This document shows positions 43,271 to 52,075 of a DNA stretch of 64,000 nucleotides, piece after piece. Origin of the DNA: Gluconobacter cerevisiae (GTDB lineage Bacteria; Pseudomonadota; Alphaproteobacteria; Acetobacterales; Acetobacteraceae); contig NZ_JABCQO010000002.1 in NCBI RefSeq assembly GCF_015244675.1, positions 248,001 to 312,000 on the forward strand, in the 5' to 3' direction. The notes beneath the pieces were generated by a model. It had not been told where the DNA came from, made no database searches, and worked only from the letters and a program-made list of their open reading frames with translations. The position numbers were made by a program, and so were the translations under genes. Every line of letters starts with the position of its first letter. The stretch's first letter is position 1.

Positions 43271-44039
43271 AGACTGTCTGCCTGTGCGGCGGTTCGCCCG
43301 CCAGCGGCTCGCGTCCATGCGCCATGATGAGATCATGGATCGCCTGTGCGGCTTTCCCGACGATCTCGCTGTCATAGCCCTTGGCCACGAGAGCCACGCC
43401 ACTTGCGCCGTCTGGCAGGTGATAGGGATAGGACCCGAGATCAATCGTCGGAAAGCCTTCCTGCAACGTGGCCAGATCAGAGGCGAAATCACCTTCTTTC
43501 AGTCCCGCAGCATGCCAGCTTGCGGAAACGAGGGGAGCACCCTTTTCCATCTGTGGGACCAGCCATGCGACCATGGACGCAAAGATCGACGGCACCCCGG
43601 CCATCACATGCACATTACCGATGCTGAAACCGGGCGCCACGGACACCGTGTTGAGGATGGGTGTTGACCCTTCCGGCAGATAGGCCATGCGCTGCCGGGC
43701 TGCGTTGAAGCGATCCGCCCCCAGCGCCGCTTCCAGCAGACGGAAACTTTCTTCATGACGAACCAGCGGGGCGCCCATGGCCGTGGCCACGCATTCGGCG
43801 GTGATGTCGTCATGCGTCGGCCCGATTCCGCCGGACGTAAACACGATATCGAAAGCCGCGCTGCATTCACGAACCGTACTAATGATCCGTTCCGCAATGT
43901 CGGGAATGACCCGGACTTCCATGAGCCGGATGCCCTGCGCATTGAGCGCCTGAGCCAGAACGCGCGTATTCGCGTCCTGCGTGCGTCCCGAGAGGATCTC
44001 GTTGCCGATGACGAGAAAACAGGCAGTTTTTTGAAGCAT
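43269..44039 (-). CDS. CinA-like molybdopterin-binding domain protein
   Basis: A 256-aa protein of the competence/damage-inducible CinA N-terminal family (MoCF fold). FLVIGNEILSGRTQDANT opens the domain, and FTSGGIGPTHDDIT and VAPGFSIGNVHVMAGVPSIF are the family core. It lacks the C-terminal deamidase (PncC) domain of full-length CinA. I chose ATG at 44039, because the longer frame adds 21 residues without family character. The MoCF-only members are linked to nucleotide pyrophosphatase activity on NAD-type compounds, but the substrate is not fixed. Confidence 0.85.
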   Translation of the reverse strand: MLQKTACFLVIGNEILSGRTQDANTRVLAQALNAQGIRLMEVRVIPDIAERIISTVRECSAAFDIVFTSGGIGPTHDDITAECVATAMGAPLVRHEESFRLLEAALGADRFNAARQRMAYLPEGSTPILNTVSVAPGFSIGNVHVMAGVPSIFASMVAWLVPQMEKGAPLVSASWHAAGLKEGDFASDLATLQEGFPTIDLGSYPYHLPDGASGVALVAKGYDSEIVGKAAQAIHDLIMAHGREPLAGEPPHRQTV

Positions 44040-44138
44040 GTGTCCGCTCCTGATAGTCTTCGCCACAGAACGTAACGGGTCGTCCCGCGTTGTCGAGAAC
44101 AAACCTACCCCGAATTTTGGTTTTCATCAGGAGGAACC

Positions 44139-45032
44139 ATGACCAGCAGCCCGCTTCATCAGCCCGAATGCCTTCTGGACCTGCGTGCGACACTGGGGGA
44201 AGGTCCGGTCTGGATTTCCGGCGAGAAATCGCTTTATTTTGTCGATATTCCAGAGGCGAAAATTCATCGCTTCACACCCGGAACGGGCGCGTACGAAAGC
44301 TGGAGCGCGCCGGATCGCGTGGCTTTTCTGCTGCCGGTCGAAGATGGGACGTTTCTGGCCGGTATGCCGGACGGACTGCGCCGTTTCGATCCGAAGAATG
44401 GCACTTTTTCCGATCACAAACTTGTCGAACCTGAAAAACCCGGTAACCGCCTGAATGATGGCTGTGTCGATTCACAGGGACGCCTCTGGTTCGGCACCAT
44501 GGATGATGGCGAGGAGCAGCCTTCCGGCTCGATCTATCGCGTTGTGCATGAAGGAAGCGGCTTGAACATAACCCATCATGATGAAGGCTATACCGTCTCC
44601 AATGGTCCGGCCGTCTCCCCATGTGGAAAGACGCTTTATGTCTGCGACAGCCCGGAACAGACGATTTATGCTTTCGATATCCAGCCCGATGGCGAACTTG
44701 CGAACGAGCGGGTTTTTGCGCGGCTGGAACAGGGATATCCCGACGGGATCGTGACTGATAGCGAGGGCACGCTCTGGTGCGGCGTGTGGGGTGGTTCGCG
44801 CGTGGTGCGCTTCAGGCCGGATGGCACGGCACTGCCGTCCATTCCCATGCCGGTTACAAACGTGACCAAAGTGGCCTTTGGGGGCGAGGACCTGAAGACC
44901 GTTTTCGTGACAACGGCCCGCAAGGGACTGGATGCTGAAACGCTGGCGAAGGAGCCGCAGGCCGGTTCGCTGTTCGTGTTCCGCACGGATGTTGCGGGGG
45001 CGCCCCAGCAGGTTTTCCGTCTGAACGACTGA
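44139..45032 (+). CDS. SMP-30/gluconolactonase-family lactonase
   Basis: A 297-aa six-bladed beta-propeller. LGEGPVWISGEKSLYFVDI carries the metal-binding Glu, NRLNDGCVDSQGRLWFGTMD carries the Asn and Asp ligands, and GYPDGIVTDSEGTLWCGVW the last Asp. Such enzymes hydrolyse glucono-delta-lactone to gluconate. In acetic acid bacteria this would serve the lactone made by glucose oxidation. No signal peptide is visible, so it acts in the cytosol. AGGAGG lies four bases before the ATG. Other sugar lactones are possible substrates. Confidence 0.88.
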   Translation: MTSSPLHQPECLLDLRATLGEGPVWISGEKSLYFVDIPEAKIHRFTPGTGAYESWSAPDRVAFLLPVEDGTFLAGMPDGLRRFDPKNGTFSDHKLVEPEKPGNRLNDGCVDSQGRLWFGTMDDGEEQPSGSIYRVVHEGSGLNITHHDEGYTVSNGPAVSPCGKTLYVCDSPEQTIYAFDIQPDGELANERVFARLEQGYPDGIVTDSEGTLWCGVWGGSRVVRFRPDGTALPSIPMPVTNVTKVAFGGEDLKTVFVTTARKGLDAETLAKEPQAGSLFVFRTDVAGAPQQVFRLND

Positions 45033-45033
45033 C

Positions 45034-46038
45034 CTAGCCCAGAAGCTCCTGCAAAAGCGGGATCAGGGGCAGGTCCGGATCTGGCATGGGATAGCGGCCC
45101 AGATCCGATGCTGGAACCCATTCCAGGGTCTGACCTTCGCGCGGGGTGGGGACACCCCGCCAGCGGCGCACGACATAAAGCGGCATCAGCAGATGAAACG
45201 GCCCGGCATTTTCGCTGACGAACGTGAACGGTGCCAGACAGGAGCCGGTCAGATCGAGGCCAAGTTCCTCGCGCATTTCCCGGATCAATGCCTGCTCGGG
45301 CGTTTCCTCGCGCTCGACCTTGCCGCCGGGAAATTCCCATAGGCCCGCGAGACGTTTGCCTTCCGGTCTTTTGGCAAGAAGAATTCGTCCTTGTGTGTCC
45401 AAAAGTGCGGCTGCCACTACCAACAGTGTCCGCGGCTTAGGTGCCTCCACAACGACAGGAGTCACTTCGGCCTGCTGCACGGGAGCCTCAATTGGCTTTT
45501 GCACTTCAGAAAGAAATGTCGTCCGGGGGAGTTCGAGCAGATCGATCGGACAATCCTGCCCGCGTGACACGAAGCGTCGACTGGATATGCCTGTTTTTGT
45601 AAAACCGAGCTTGCCCAGAACGGCCAGAGACGCGGCATTATCCTGCGCCGCGTCCGCTGTGATTTTCTCCAGACGTAGAACTGTCAGTCCCCATTCGATC
45701 ACGCGCCGGGCCGCCTGAGTGGTCAGTCCCTGTCCCCAAGCGCTCGGAGCCATCCAGTATCCCAGCGAGCCGGACCGCCGGTCCTCGGACAGAACGAGGC
45801 CGATCGCGCCCAGAAGCGATCCGTCACGGGTAATGGCAAAATGATGGGCGCTGCCCTGCGCACTGTCATGGCGGGTGGAATTGATCCACTGTTCTGCCAG
45901 ATCGCGCGGGTAAGGAAAGGGCAGGCGACTGAGCATCCGCACAACGCTCCAGTCATTGATCAGACGATGGACGGCCGGGGCATCATCCGGCTGCAGGGCG
46001 CGCAGAACGAGGCACCCTGCTTTGAGTTCAGGTGTCAT
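45034..46038 (-). CDS. GNAT acetyltransferase fused to MutT-type NUDIX hydrolase
   Basis: A 334-aa two-domain protein. Residues ~8-170 are a RimJ-like GNAT domain ([20 protein letters not shown] binds acetyl-Co[17 protein letters not shown] follows). A ~30-residue Pro/Val/Glu linker leads to a MutT-type NUDIX domain (205-334) with a complete box at 239-261 ([20 protein letters not shown], then ELGL). The latter resembles 8-oxo-dGTP diphosphatases. I chose ATG at 46038. A longer open frame runs antisense to the Rieske gene and is a shadow. It starts one base after the Rieske stop, so both share a transcript. Confidence 0.9.
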   Translation of the reverse strand: MTPELKAGCLVLRALQPDDAPAVHRLINDWSVVRMLSRLPFPYPRDLAEQWINSTRHDSAQGSAHHFAITRDGSLLGAIGLVLSEDRRSGSLGYWMAPSAWGQGLTTQAARRVIEWGLTVLRLEKITADAAQDNAASLAVLGKLGFTKTGISSRRFVSRGQDCPIDLLELPRTTFLSEVQKPIEAPVQQAEVTPVVVEAPKPRTLLVVAAALLDTQGRILLAKRPEGKRLAGLWEFPGGKVEREETPEQALIREMREELGLDLTGSCLAPFTFVSENAGPFHLLMPLYVVRRWRGVPTPREGQTLEWVPASDLGRYPMPDPDLPLIPLLQELLG

Positions 46039-46039
46039 A

Positions 46040-47209
46040 TCAGGATTGTGAAGCCTGCTGCTCTGTAGGTTTGTCGGCAGGAACGCCACATCGGGCCAGA
46101 AGTCGGCGCAGCATGTTGATGACCGGGAAGACTTCCTGGTTGCGGTCGCCACCCTGCTCGTTCCACGCCGCCTGTTCCAGTTCCACAATGTCACGGTCTT
46201 CTTTGAAGATCCGCTCTGTAAACGCGATGAGGAACGGCCACGCGATGTCCAGAACCAGCTTCGCCTTGGGGCGGCGGATCGAGAGCAGTCCGAAGACGCG
46301 GCAAGTCTTCTGTTCCGCATCCTGAGGGACATAGACAATCCACAGATCCATGACCGGCGGTTCATCACCCGTGGCAATGCGCAGTGTCTGGTACGGATAT
46401 TCCGTCCGGATCGTCATGACGTCTTTATGGGCGTATTTCTCGCTCGCATCCCGGCGCTCGCCGAAAATGAACGTCTCACCCCAGGGCTGCTTGCCGCCGG
46501 TCCGGGCAAAGCTGTAGCGCGCCTCGACCAGCGTTGGCTCATCTCGGCCGCCCAGAAAGCGGGGTTTCATCTGGCCCATCTGCTTCATGTGCATGAACTG
46601 ATGGTTCATATCCATCAGATTTTCATGCATGAAACTGTAATGGCACGCGACCGTCTCGCCGAAGCGGCGTGTCTTGTATTCGGGATTGCCGACCGATCCC
46701 ATCTGCGGGAATGGCGTGCTTTCGGCTTTCGCAGGATCACCCGGGAAAATGAAAATCAGCCCGCCTTCCTCGCGGCACGGATAGGTCCGCACGCCGTTTG
46801 GCAGTTTGCCCTTGCCCAGATATGGGACGTCAATGCAGCGCCCGGAGCGTCCGTAGGCCCAGCCGTGATAACAGCACTGAACCGCTTCACCGCTGACTTT
46901 GCCCAGACTCAGTGGCACCTGACGATGTGCGCAGCGGTCTTCCAGCGCGAATACGCTGCCGTCCATCGGGCGTACAAGCGCGATCGGCTGTCCGGCATAG
47001 CGCGTGCCAATGGTCTTGCCGCGCTTGAGTTCACGCGACCACGCCACCGGATACCAGTAGTCGGGGTTGGACAGGACGCGCCGTAGATCTCCTGTCTTGC
47101 GAACCACATCCTCCACAGGAGAATATTCGCCGATATTCGGGTCGATTACCCGGTCCGTGTCCGAAGGAGAGTTTTCGGTAGCAGAAGAGACAGAAAGCGT
47201 CTGCGACAT
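46040..47209 (-). CDS. Rieske-type non-heme iron oxygenase
   Basis: A 389-aa oxygenase alpha-subunit-like protein. The Rieske [2Fe-2S] site is Cys93-His95 and Cys112-His115 (DRCAHRQ ... QCCYHGW). The mononuclear iron site is in [13 protein letters not shown]: Asn197, Asp200, His203 and His207, with three residues between the histidines rather than the four common in aromatic dioxygenases. That spacing suggests a separate subfamily. No beta subunit or dedicated ferredoxin reductase is adjacent; fpr at 8.9 kb could serve. The substrate (aromatic, lipid or hopanoid-type) is not evident. Confidence 0.88.
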   Translation of the reverse strand: MSQTLSVSSATENSPSDTDRVIDPNIGEYSPVEDVVRKTGDLRRVLSNPDYWYPVAWSRELKRGKTIGTRYAGQPIALVRPMDGSVFALEDRCAHRQVPLSLGKVSGEAVQCCYHGWAYGRSGRCIDVPYLGKGKLPNGVRTYPCREEGGLIFIFPGDPAKAESTPFPQMGSVGNPEYKTRRFGETVACHYSFMHENLMDMNHQFMHMKQMGQMKPRFLGGRDEPTLVEARYSFARTGGKQPWGETFIFGERRDASEKYAHKDVMTIRTEYPYQTLRIATGDEPPVMDLWIVYVPQDAEQKTCRVFGLLSIRRPKAKLVLDIAWPFLIAFTERIFKEDRDIVELEQAAWNEQGGDRNQEVFPVINMLRRLLARCGVPADKPTEQQASQS

Positions 47210-47407
47210 GAGTATCCTGATCCGTGATGAAACCGCGACATCGTCTTGCTGGAGACAAACCTAACAGGCAAAGCCCCACCACAGGAAGCGATCATTCACT
47301 CTCACAGAGCGCGTCTTTCCCGCAACATGCGGCACAAAAACCACCTTTTTCGTGTCATTGAAACATCATCTAGCAATGCTGGCGCTTTTCGCGGTGTGCA
47401 GGCACGT

Positions 47408-47436
47408 TTAGGACACCGCTTCCCAAAGTTTATAAA
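47408..47436 (+). promoter_or_regulatory. Candidate promoter of the TonB-dependent receptor
   Basis: TATAAA at 47431-47436 is a good -10, with a poor -35 (TTAGGA, 47408-47413) at 17-bp spacing. A poor -35 is common where an activator is needed. The rest of the 253-base divergent region holds no gene. Confidence 0.45.
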
Positions 47437-47462
47437 ACCCAGATTCCGGAGTTTCGTCCACG

Positions 47463-49913
47463 GTGCGAACCAGATCCCTGCTGCTGTCCTCAATCGCACT
47501 GTTTGCAGTCCGCCAGTCCGCTCTGGCGGCTGGGCATCAGCCTCTTCCGGCAGGCGATGATGCTTCGCCGGTTTCGGTGTCCGCGCATCCGGCGAAACAT
47601 CATGCTTCGAAAGCTTCTCCGAAAGCCGTTTCGGCTGCACCTGTACGGAATGGTGCGGATCGGCCCAAACCCATCCGTCGCAAGACCGAGGCTCTGGAAT
47701 CCCGCGCGACCGAAAGCGTCGCCGTTACGGGGCGGCAACTGACCGGGCGCGATGCCGAACAGGCTGTCTCCAAAGCCATCATGCGGCAGTACGTCCCCGG
47801 AACCAGCGCTTATAAGATGCTGGATCGTACGCCGGGCGTAAGCTTCACCTCCACCGATCCGTTCGGTATCGACAGCTTCGGCGCCAATCTTTACGTCCGC
47901 GGCTTCTTCATGAACCAGATGGGTGTGACGGTTGATGGCGTTCCCCTGAACGACCAGACCTACCAGTCCGTCAGCGGCATGAGCCTCGCCTCAGCCATCA
48001 TTCCCGATGACATCCAGTCCATGCGTATGTCGCAGGGCGCAGGATCTGTTGAACTGCCTTCCATGAACACGCTGGGCGGGACGATCCAGATCGGTTCTTC
48101 GGACCCCGATGACAAACGGGGCGGCAAAGTGAGCCAGTCTTTTGGCAGCTATGGCTCCTACCGTACCTATGTCCGTCTGGATTCTGGAAAGCTGAACCAG
48201 ACCGGCACGAAGCTCTACACCTCCTATGCCCGAACCGACGAGGGCATGTGGATGGGCAGCGGCGATCAGTTCATGCAACAGGTCGATGCCAAGCTCGTGC
48301 AGCCGATCAACGAACGCAGCCGCATGTCCGCTTTCTTCAACTGGTCCAGCCTTGCCCAGTGGAACTATCCCGATACGTCCATCGGTATTCTGAAGAATAT
48401 CGGTTGGCGCACGCCACATCTTTATCCAAATTACGGTCTGGCTTACGGCATCGCCAACGGCACGCGTCCTTACCCGGCGGGTTATAACAGCGTTCCCGGC
48501 ATCGATGGCTCCAATATTGCCATGTATGATGGTGGCCAGGCCGAAACCAATTACATGGGTGGGCTGCATTTCGACCTTGCTCTCACCGACCATCTAACCT
48601 GGAATACCACGCTCTACGGTCACAGCCAGACGGGCTATTATAGCTATACCGACAGCGATCCGGCCGATCAGGTCGAGGGGGGCGCTCCGCTGTCCGAAGA
48701 AGTCTGGCAGAACCGTCAGGAGCGTTACGGTTTCGATACCAGCCTGCGTTACAAATGGGGCCGTCATACGATTGAGGGCGGTGTCTGGTATGAAAACAAT
48801 AACCAGAAAGCCGGTGTTTTCAACTATCGTCAGCCCATTCTGGGGCAGGGCGCACCGCTCAAGGCTGTCGGGCCTTATGACGTTTATGGCCCAGCCTATC
48901 TGCAGGGTTATAACTTCCAGTGGAACACCAACGTCATGCAGTTTCACCTTCAGGACAGCATCCAACTGGCTGAAGGTCTGACGTTGCATGCCGGTTTCAA
49001 ATCCATGACTGCCACCACATCCGGCGGTGCGCAGTATAATAATTCCGACTGGACGGGCGCCGATGCGTTGCCTAACGGGTCGCTTACGGCGTCTCAGGCC
49101 TTCCTGCCACATGTCAATCTGGACTGGCACATCAACCGTCACCACGAGATCTATGTCGACGTGGCCGAAAATATGCGCGCCTACGAGGTCTCGGCCTATG
49201 GCGTGGCGAACTCGGTCTATTCCGTGCAGGATCAGGCGACGTTCCAGGCCCAGAAGAAGTCTCTCGAACCGTCAAAGGCCTGGGTCTATCTTGGTGGTTA
49301 TCGCTATTCGTCCAAACTTCTTCAGGTGAATGCGACCGTCTATCACGCCAGCCTGATTCATCCGATTCTGGCCGCTGCCGTGGGCTCCCTGACTAATCCG
49401 GTCTCGCAGGTCATTGATTTCGGCCATATCTCCATGACGGGTGCGAATGGTGACATCACCATCACCCCCATCGACGGTCTGAGCATCAGCAACAACCTGA
49501 GCTACAACAAAGGCACCTACGACCGGAACGTCGATACGGTCGGCGGCTATTACGCGCTGGCGGGCAAGAATATCGTCAATTACCCGGCATGGATGTACAA
49601 GACCTCCGTCGCCTATAGCTGGAAGGGCATGACGGCGCATTTCGATGCGAACTACTACAGCCGTCGTTACTACAGCTTCATGAACGACACGTCGATTGGC
49701 GGATACTGGCTGGCCAATGCCGGTGCGCAGTACCGTTTCGGTAAGCTCAGCGTTCTCAAGGACGTCACGGCGAGCTTCAACGTCTATAATCTGTTCAACA
49801 CCAAATACATCTCCATGATGGGTGAGAACGATAACCCTGCGGTGGGCGACTACCAGTCCATGGAACGCGGCCCCGTCCGCGAATTCTTCGGCACCGTCAG
49901 CGCTTCGTTCTAA
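47463..49913 (+). CDS. TonB-dependent outer membrane receptor
   Basis: An 816-aa receptor that imports a ligand across the outer membrane using TonB energy. GTG at 47463 starts a signal peptide (MRTRSLLLSSIALFAVRQSA, cleavage after ALA) with GGAG upstream. A Lys/His/Ser-rich spacer (residues ~25-80) precedes the plug domain (MLDRTPGVSF, LYVRGFFMNQMGVTVDGVPL). The beta-barrel follows and ends in GTVSASF with the terminal aromatic. No ABC transporter, siderophore gene, sigma or anti-sigma gene is next to it, so the ligand is unknown. Confidence 0.92.
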   Translation: MRTRSLLLSSIALFAVRQSALAAGHQPLPAGDDASPVSVSAHPAKHHASKASPKAVSAAPVRNGADRPKPIRRKTEALESRATESVAVTGRQLTGRDAEQAVSKAIMRQYVPGTSAYKMLDRTPGVSFTSTDPFGIDSFGANLYVRGFFMNQMGVTVDGVPLNDQTYQSVSGMSLASAIIPDDIQSMRMSQGAGSVELPSMNTLGGTIQIGSSDPDDKRGGKVSQSFGSYGSYRTYVRLDSGKLNQTGTKLYTSYARTDEGMWMGSGDQFMQQVDAKLVQPINERSRMSAFFNWSSLAQWNYPDTSIGILKNIGWRTPHLYPNYGLAYGIANGTRPYPAGYNSVPGIDGSNIAMYDGGQAETNYMGGLHFDLALTDHLTWNTTLYGHSQTGYYSYTDSDPADQVEGGAPLSEEVWQNRQERYGFDTSLRYKWGRHTIEGGVWYENNNQKAGVFNYRQPILGQGAPLKAVGPYDVYGPAYLQGYNFQWNTNVMQFHLQDSIQLAEGLTLHAGFKSMTATTSGGAQYNNSDWTGADALPNGSLTASQAFLPHVNLDWHINRHHEIYVDVAENMRAYEVSAYGVANSVYSVQDQATFQAQKKSLEPSKAWVYLGGYRYSSKLLQVNATVYHASLIHPILAAAVGSLTNPVSQVIDFGHISMTGANGDITITPIDGLSISNNLSYNKGTYDRNVDTVGGYYALAGKNIVNYPAWMYKTSVAYSWKGMTAHFDANYYSRRYYSFMNDTSIGGYWLANAGAQYRFGKLSVLKDVTASFNVYNLFNTKYISMMGENDNPAVGDYQSMERGPVREFFGTVSASF

Positions 49914-49923
49914 GTTTGGATCA

Positions 49924-49957
49924 TAAAAAAGGCGGGGTTTAATCCCCGCCTTTTTTA
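49924..49957. terminator. Bidirectional intrinsic terminator
   Basis: AAAAAAGGCGGGG pairs with CCCCGCCTTTTTT around a short TTTAAT loop, with A- and T-runs on both sides. It serves the receptor gene (plus) and the convergent DUF815 gene (minus). Confidence 0.93.
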
Positions 49958-49976
49958 TGACGGGGTGGATCCGTTT

Positions 49977-50846
49977 TCACTGCTGCGGAATCCCCAATTC
50001 CGCAGCCAGGTCGCTGATGAACTGCGAGGCCACGCGGCCGGACCGGCTGCCGCGTGCCATGGCCCATTGCAGTGCTTTACGGCGGAGTTCATCGCGCGGA
50101 ACCGGCAGCTTGTAGTAAGCCGCATAAGCCTCCACGATCGTCAGATAATCATCCTGCGTGGCACCATACAGCCCGATCCAAAGGCCGAACCGGTCCGAAA
50201 GCGAGACTTTCTCCTCGATTGCCTCGGATGGGTTGATCGCGCTTCCGGTCTCGTTTTCGATCATGTCCCGCGGCATCAGATGTCGCCGGTTCGACGTCGC
50301 ATAGATCAGAACGTTCTCGGGCCGACCGCCAATGCCGCCGTCAAGCACGGATTTGAGAGATTTGTAATCCGCATCCTGGCTCTCGAAGGACAGGTCATCG
50401 CAAAACAGGATGCAGCGGCGTCTGGTGGTGCGCAGAACAGCCAGCAGTTTCGGCAGGGAAGAAAGTTCATCGCGCTGGATCTCGATCAGGGCCAGCGTCC
50501 CGCCGCTCTTCGCCCGCTGCTCCTCGTTCACAGCCGCGACGGACGCTTTCACCAATGAGGACTTCCCCATCCCGCGCGCGCCCCACAGCATGACATTGTT
50601 GGCGCTGAATCCTTCGGCAAAATGCCGTGTATTGGCCATTACCTGATCCATTTGCCGTTTCACGCCCTGCAACAGCGATAGCGGCACGCCCGAAACCTTC
50701 TCTACCGGCGTCAGAACACCCAATGCGGCCTGCCACAGAAAGGCATCGTGTTTGTGCAGGATATCCGCACTTGGCGGGGGCGGGCTCATACGCTCCAGAC
50801 TGGCGGCAATACGTTCGAGAGCGCTGAGCAGGGCGTGGTCGGTCAT
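49977..50846 (-). CDS. DUF815-family AAA+ ATPase
   Basis: A 289-aa P-loop ATPase. Walker A is GARGMGKSSLVKA, Walker B is RCILFCDDLSFE, sensor region VLIYATSNRRHL, and the C-terminal lid carries ARGSRSGRVASQF. These match the DUF815 family common in alphaproteobacteria, whose role is not established. I chose ATG at 50846. The longer frame adds 12 residues. It is divergent from yajC with a 119-base gap. Cytosolic. Confidence 0.88.
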   Translation of the reverse strand: MTDHALLSALERIAASLERMSPPPPSADILHKHDAFLWQAALGVLTPVEKVSGVPLSLLQGVKRQMDQVMANTRHFAEGFSANNVMLWGARGMGKSSLVKASVAAVNEEQRAKSGGTLALIEIQRDELSSLPKLLAVLRTTRRRCILFCDDLSFESQDADYKSLKSVLDGGIGGRPENVLIYATSNRRHLMPRDMIENETGSAINPSEAIEEKVSLSDRFGLWIGLYGATQDDYLTIVEAYAAYYKLPVPRDELRRKALQWAMARGSRSGRVASQFISDLAAELGIPQQ

Positions 50847-50965
50847 GGAAAACGGTTCCGGGCTGAAAGGAGTTGAGATCAAAAGACATCGGCGCCACGC
50901 TTGACGGGCAGCCTCCGGACGATATGGTCCCCGCCAGCTTCACTCAAGACTGGACCTTTACATCC

Positions 50966-51310
50966 ATGAGCAGTCTGTTCATTTCTTCCGCCCAGGCCGC
51001 CGATGGTGGTGGTCTGCTCTCCAATCCGCAGGTGCTTCAGTTCGCCCCGATGATTTTCATCTTCGTGGTGTTCTATTTCCTGCTGATCCGCCCGCAGCAG
51101 CAGCGCGCCCGCAAGCTGCGTGACGAGCAGGGCTCCCTGCGTCGCGGTGACCGGATCGTCACAGCAGGCGGCATCGTCGGCGTCGTGCAGGCAACCCGCG
51201 ATGACAGCGACGAAGTGGATGTTGAGATCGCACAGGGTGTGCGCGTAAAGATCGTCCGCAGCACGATCACGAACATCACGTCGCGTGAAAAGCCCGCCAG
51301 CGATTCCTGA
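50966..51310 (+). CDS. yajC: Preprotein translocase accessory subunit YajC
   Basis: A 114-aa inner-membrane protein that associates with SecDF. A short N-terminal periplasmic start is followed by one helix (LQFAPMIFIFVVFYFLLIRP at residues ~19-38), the QQQRARKLRDEQ motif and a small soluble domain with GDRIVTAGGIVG. I chose ATG at 50966. Its usual neighbours secD and secF are not downstream; a strong terminator closes the transcript instead. Confidence 0.93.
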   Translation: MSSLFISSAQAADGGGLLSNPQVLQFAPMIFIFVVFYFLLIRPQQQRARKLRDEQGSLRRGDRIVTAGGIVGVVQATRDDSDEVDVEIAQGVRVKIVRSTITNITSREKPASDS

Positions 51311-51334
51311 ACTGGAATTTTTAGGCCCGGTACA

Positions 51335-51375
51335 TGAAAAAAGCCCCGTCCGGACAGCCGGACGGGGCTTTTTTT
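51335..51375. terminator. Bidirectional terminator between yajC and sodB
   Basis: AAAAAAGCCCCGTCCGG, loop ACAG, CCGGACGGGGCTTTTTTT. A long perfect stem with A- and T-runs on both sides serves the two convergent genes. Confidence 0.95.
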
Positions 51376-51398
51376 GATCCGAGTGAACCCGAAAGGGA

Positions 51399-52007
51399 TC
51401 AGGCAGACTTCAGTTCAGCTTCCGCAAACTCGTAGTTGGCGAGCTTGTCCAGATAGTTCGTGACATAGTCCGGACGACGATTGCGGAAATCGAGGTAGTA
51501 GGCGTGCTCCCACACATCGAGACCCAGCAGCGCCTTGCCCTGACCTTCGGCCAGCGGGTTGGAGCCGTTTGCCGTTTTCGTCACGGCCAGCTTGCCGGAC
51601 TTGTCGAGCACCAGCCACGCCCAGCCCGAACCGAACTGTGTCGTGGCAGCCTGCTTGAAGAGCTTCTTGAATTCTTCGACTGAACCGAAGTCTTCAGCAA
51701 TCTTCGTTTCCAGGCTGGTCGGAATCTTGCCGCCCTTCGGAGACAGATTCTTCCAGAACAGGACGTGGTTCCAGTGCTGGCCCGCGTTGTTGAACACCGG
51801 AGCAATTTCGGGCTTGCCGTAAGAGAACGTGATGATCTCCTCAAGCGTCTTGCCAGCGAGTTCCGGCTTGCTTTCCACGAAACCGTTCAGGGCCGTGACA
51901 TAGGCCTGATGGTGCTTGTCGTGGTGCAGTTCCAGCGTTTCCTGGCACATGCCAGCACCGGCAAGGGCGTTTTCTGCGTAGGGCAGGGGGGGAAGTTCGA
52001 AAGCCAT
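51399..52007 (-). CDS. sodB: Iron superoxide dismutase
   Basis: A 202-aa Fe/Mn-family enzyme that dismutates superoxide. Metal ligands are His28 (HHDKHHQAYV), His in NAGQHWNHVLFW, and Asp/His in DVWEHAYYLDF. The Gln in NAGQHWNH sits where iron enzymes place their outer-sphere glutamine, which favours Fe over Mn, though cambialistic use is possible. AAGGAG lies upstream of the ATG. No signal peptide is present, so it is cytosolic. Confidence 0.95.
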   Translation of the reverse strand: MAFELPPLPYAENALAGAGMCQETLELHHDKHHQAYVTALNGFVESKPELAGKTLEEIITFSYGKPEIAPVFNNAGQHWNHVLFWKNLSPKGGKIPTSLETKIAEDFGSVEEFKKLFKQAATTQFGSGWAWLVLDKSGKLAVTKTANGSNPLAEGQGKALLGLDVWEHAYYLDFRNRRPDYVTNYLDKLANYEFAEAELKSA

Positions 52008-52075
52008 GATGTCACTCCTTGGCAGAATAAAACGAGGTGACCGCCCTCAGGGACGGCTGCTCCCGCATATCGTTC

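Noticed and set aside
46039..46377. N-terminal extension of the GNAT-NUDIX frame
   Set aside because: The extra 113 codons lie antisense within the Rieske gene, read as Ser/Arg-rich noise, and ATG at 46038 starts the GNAT domain.
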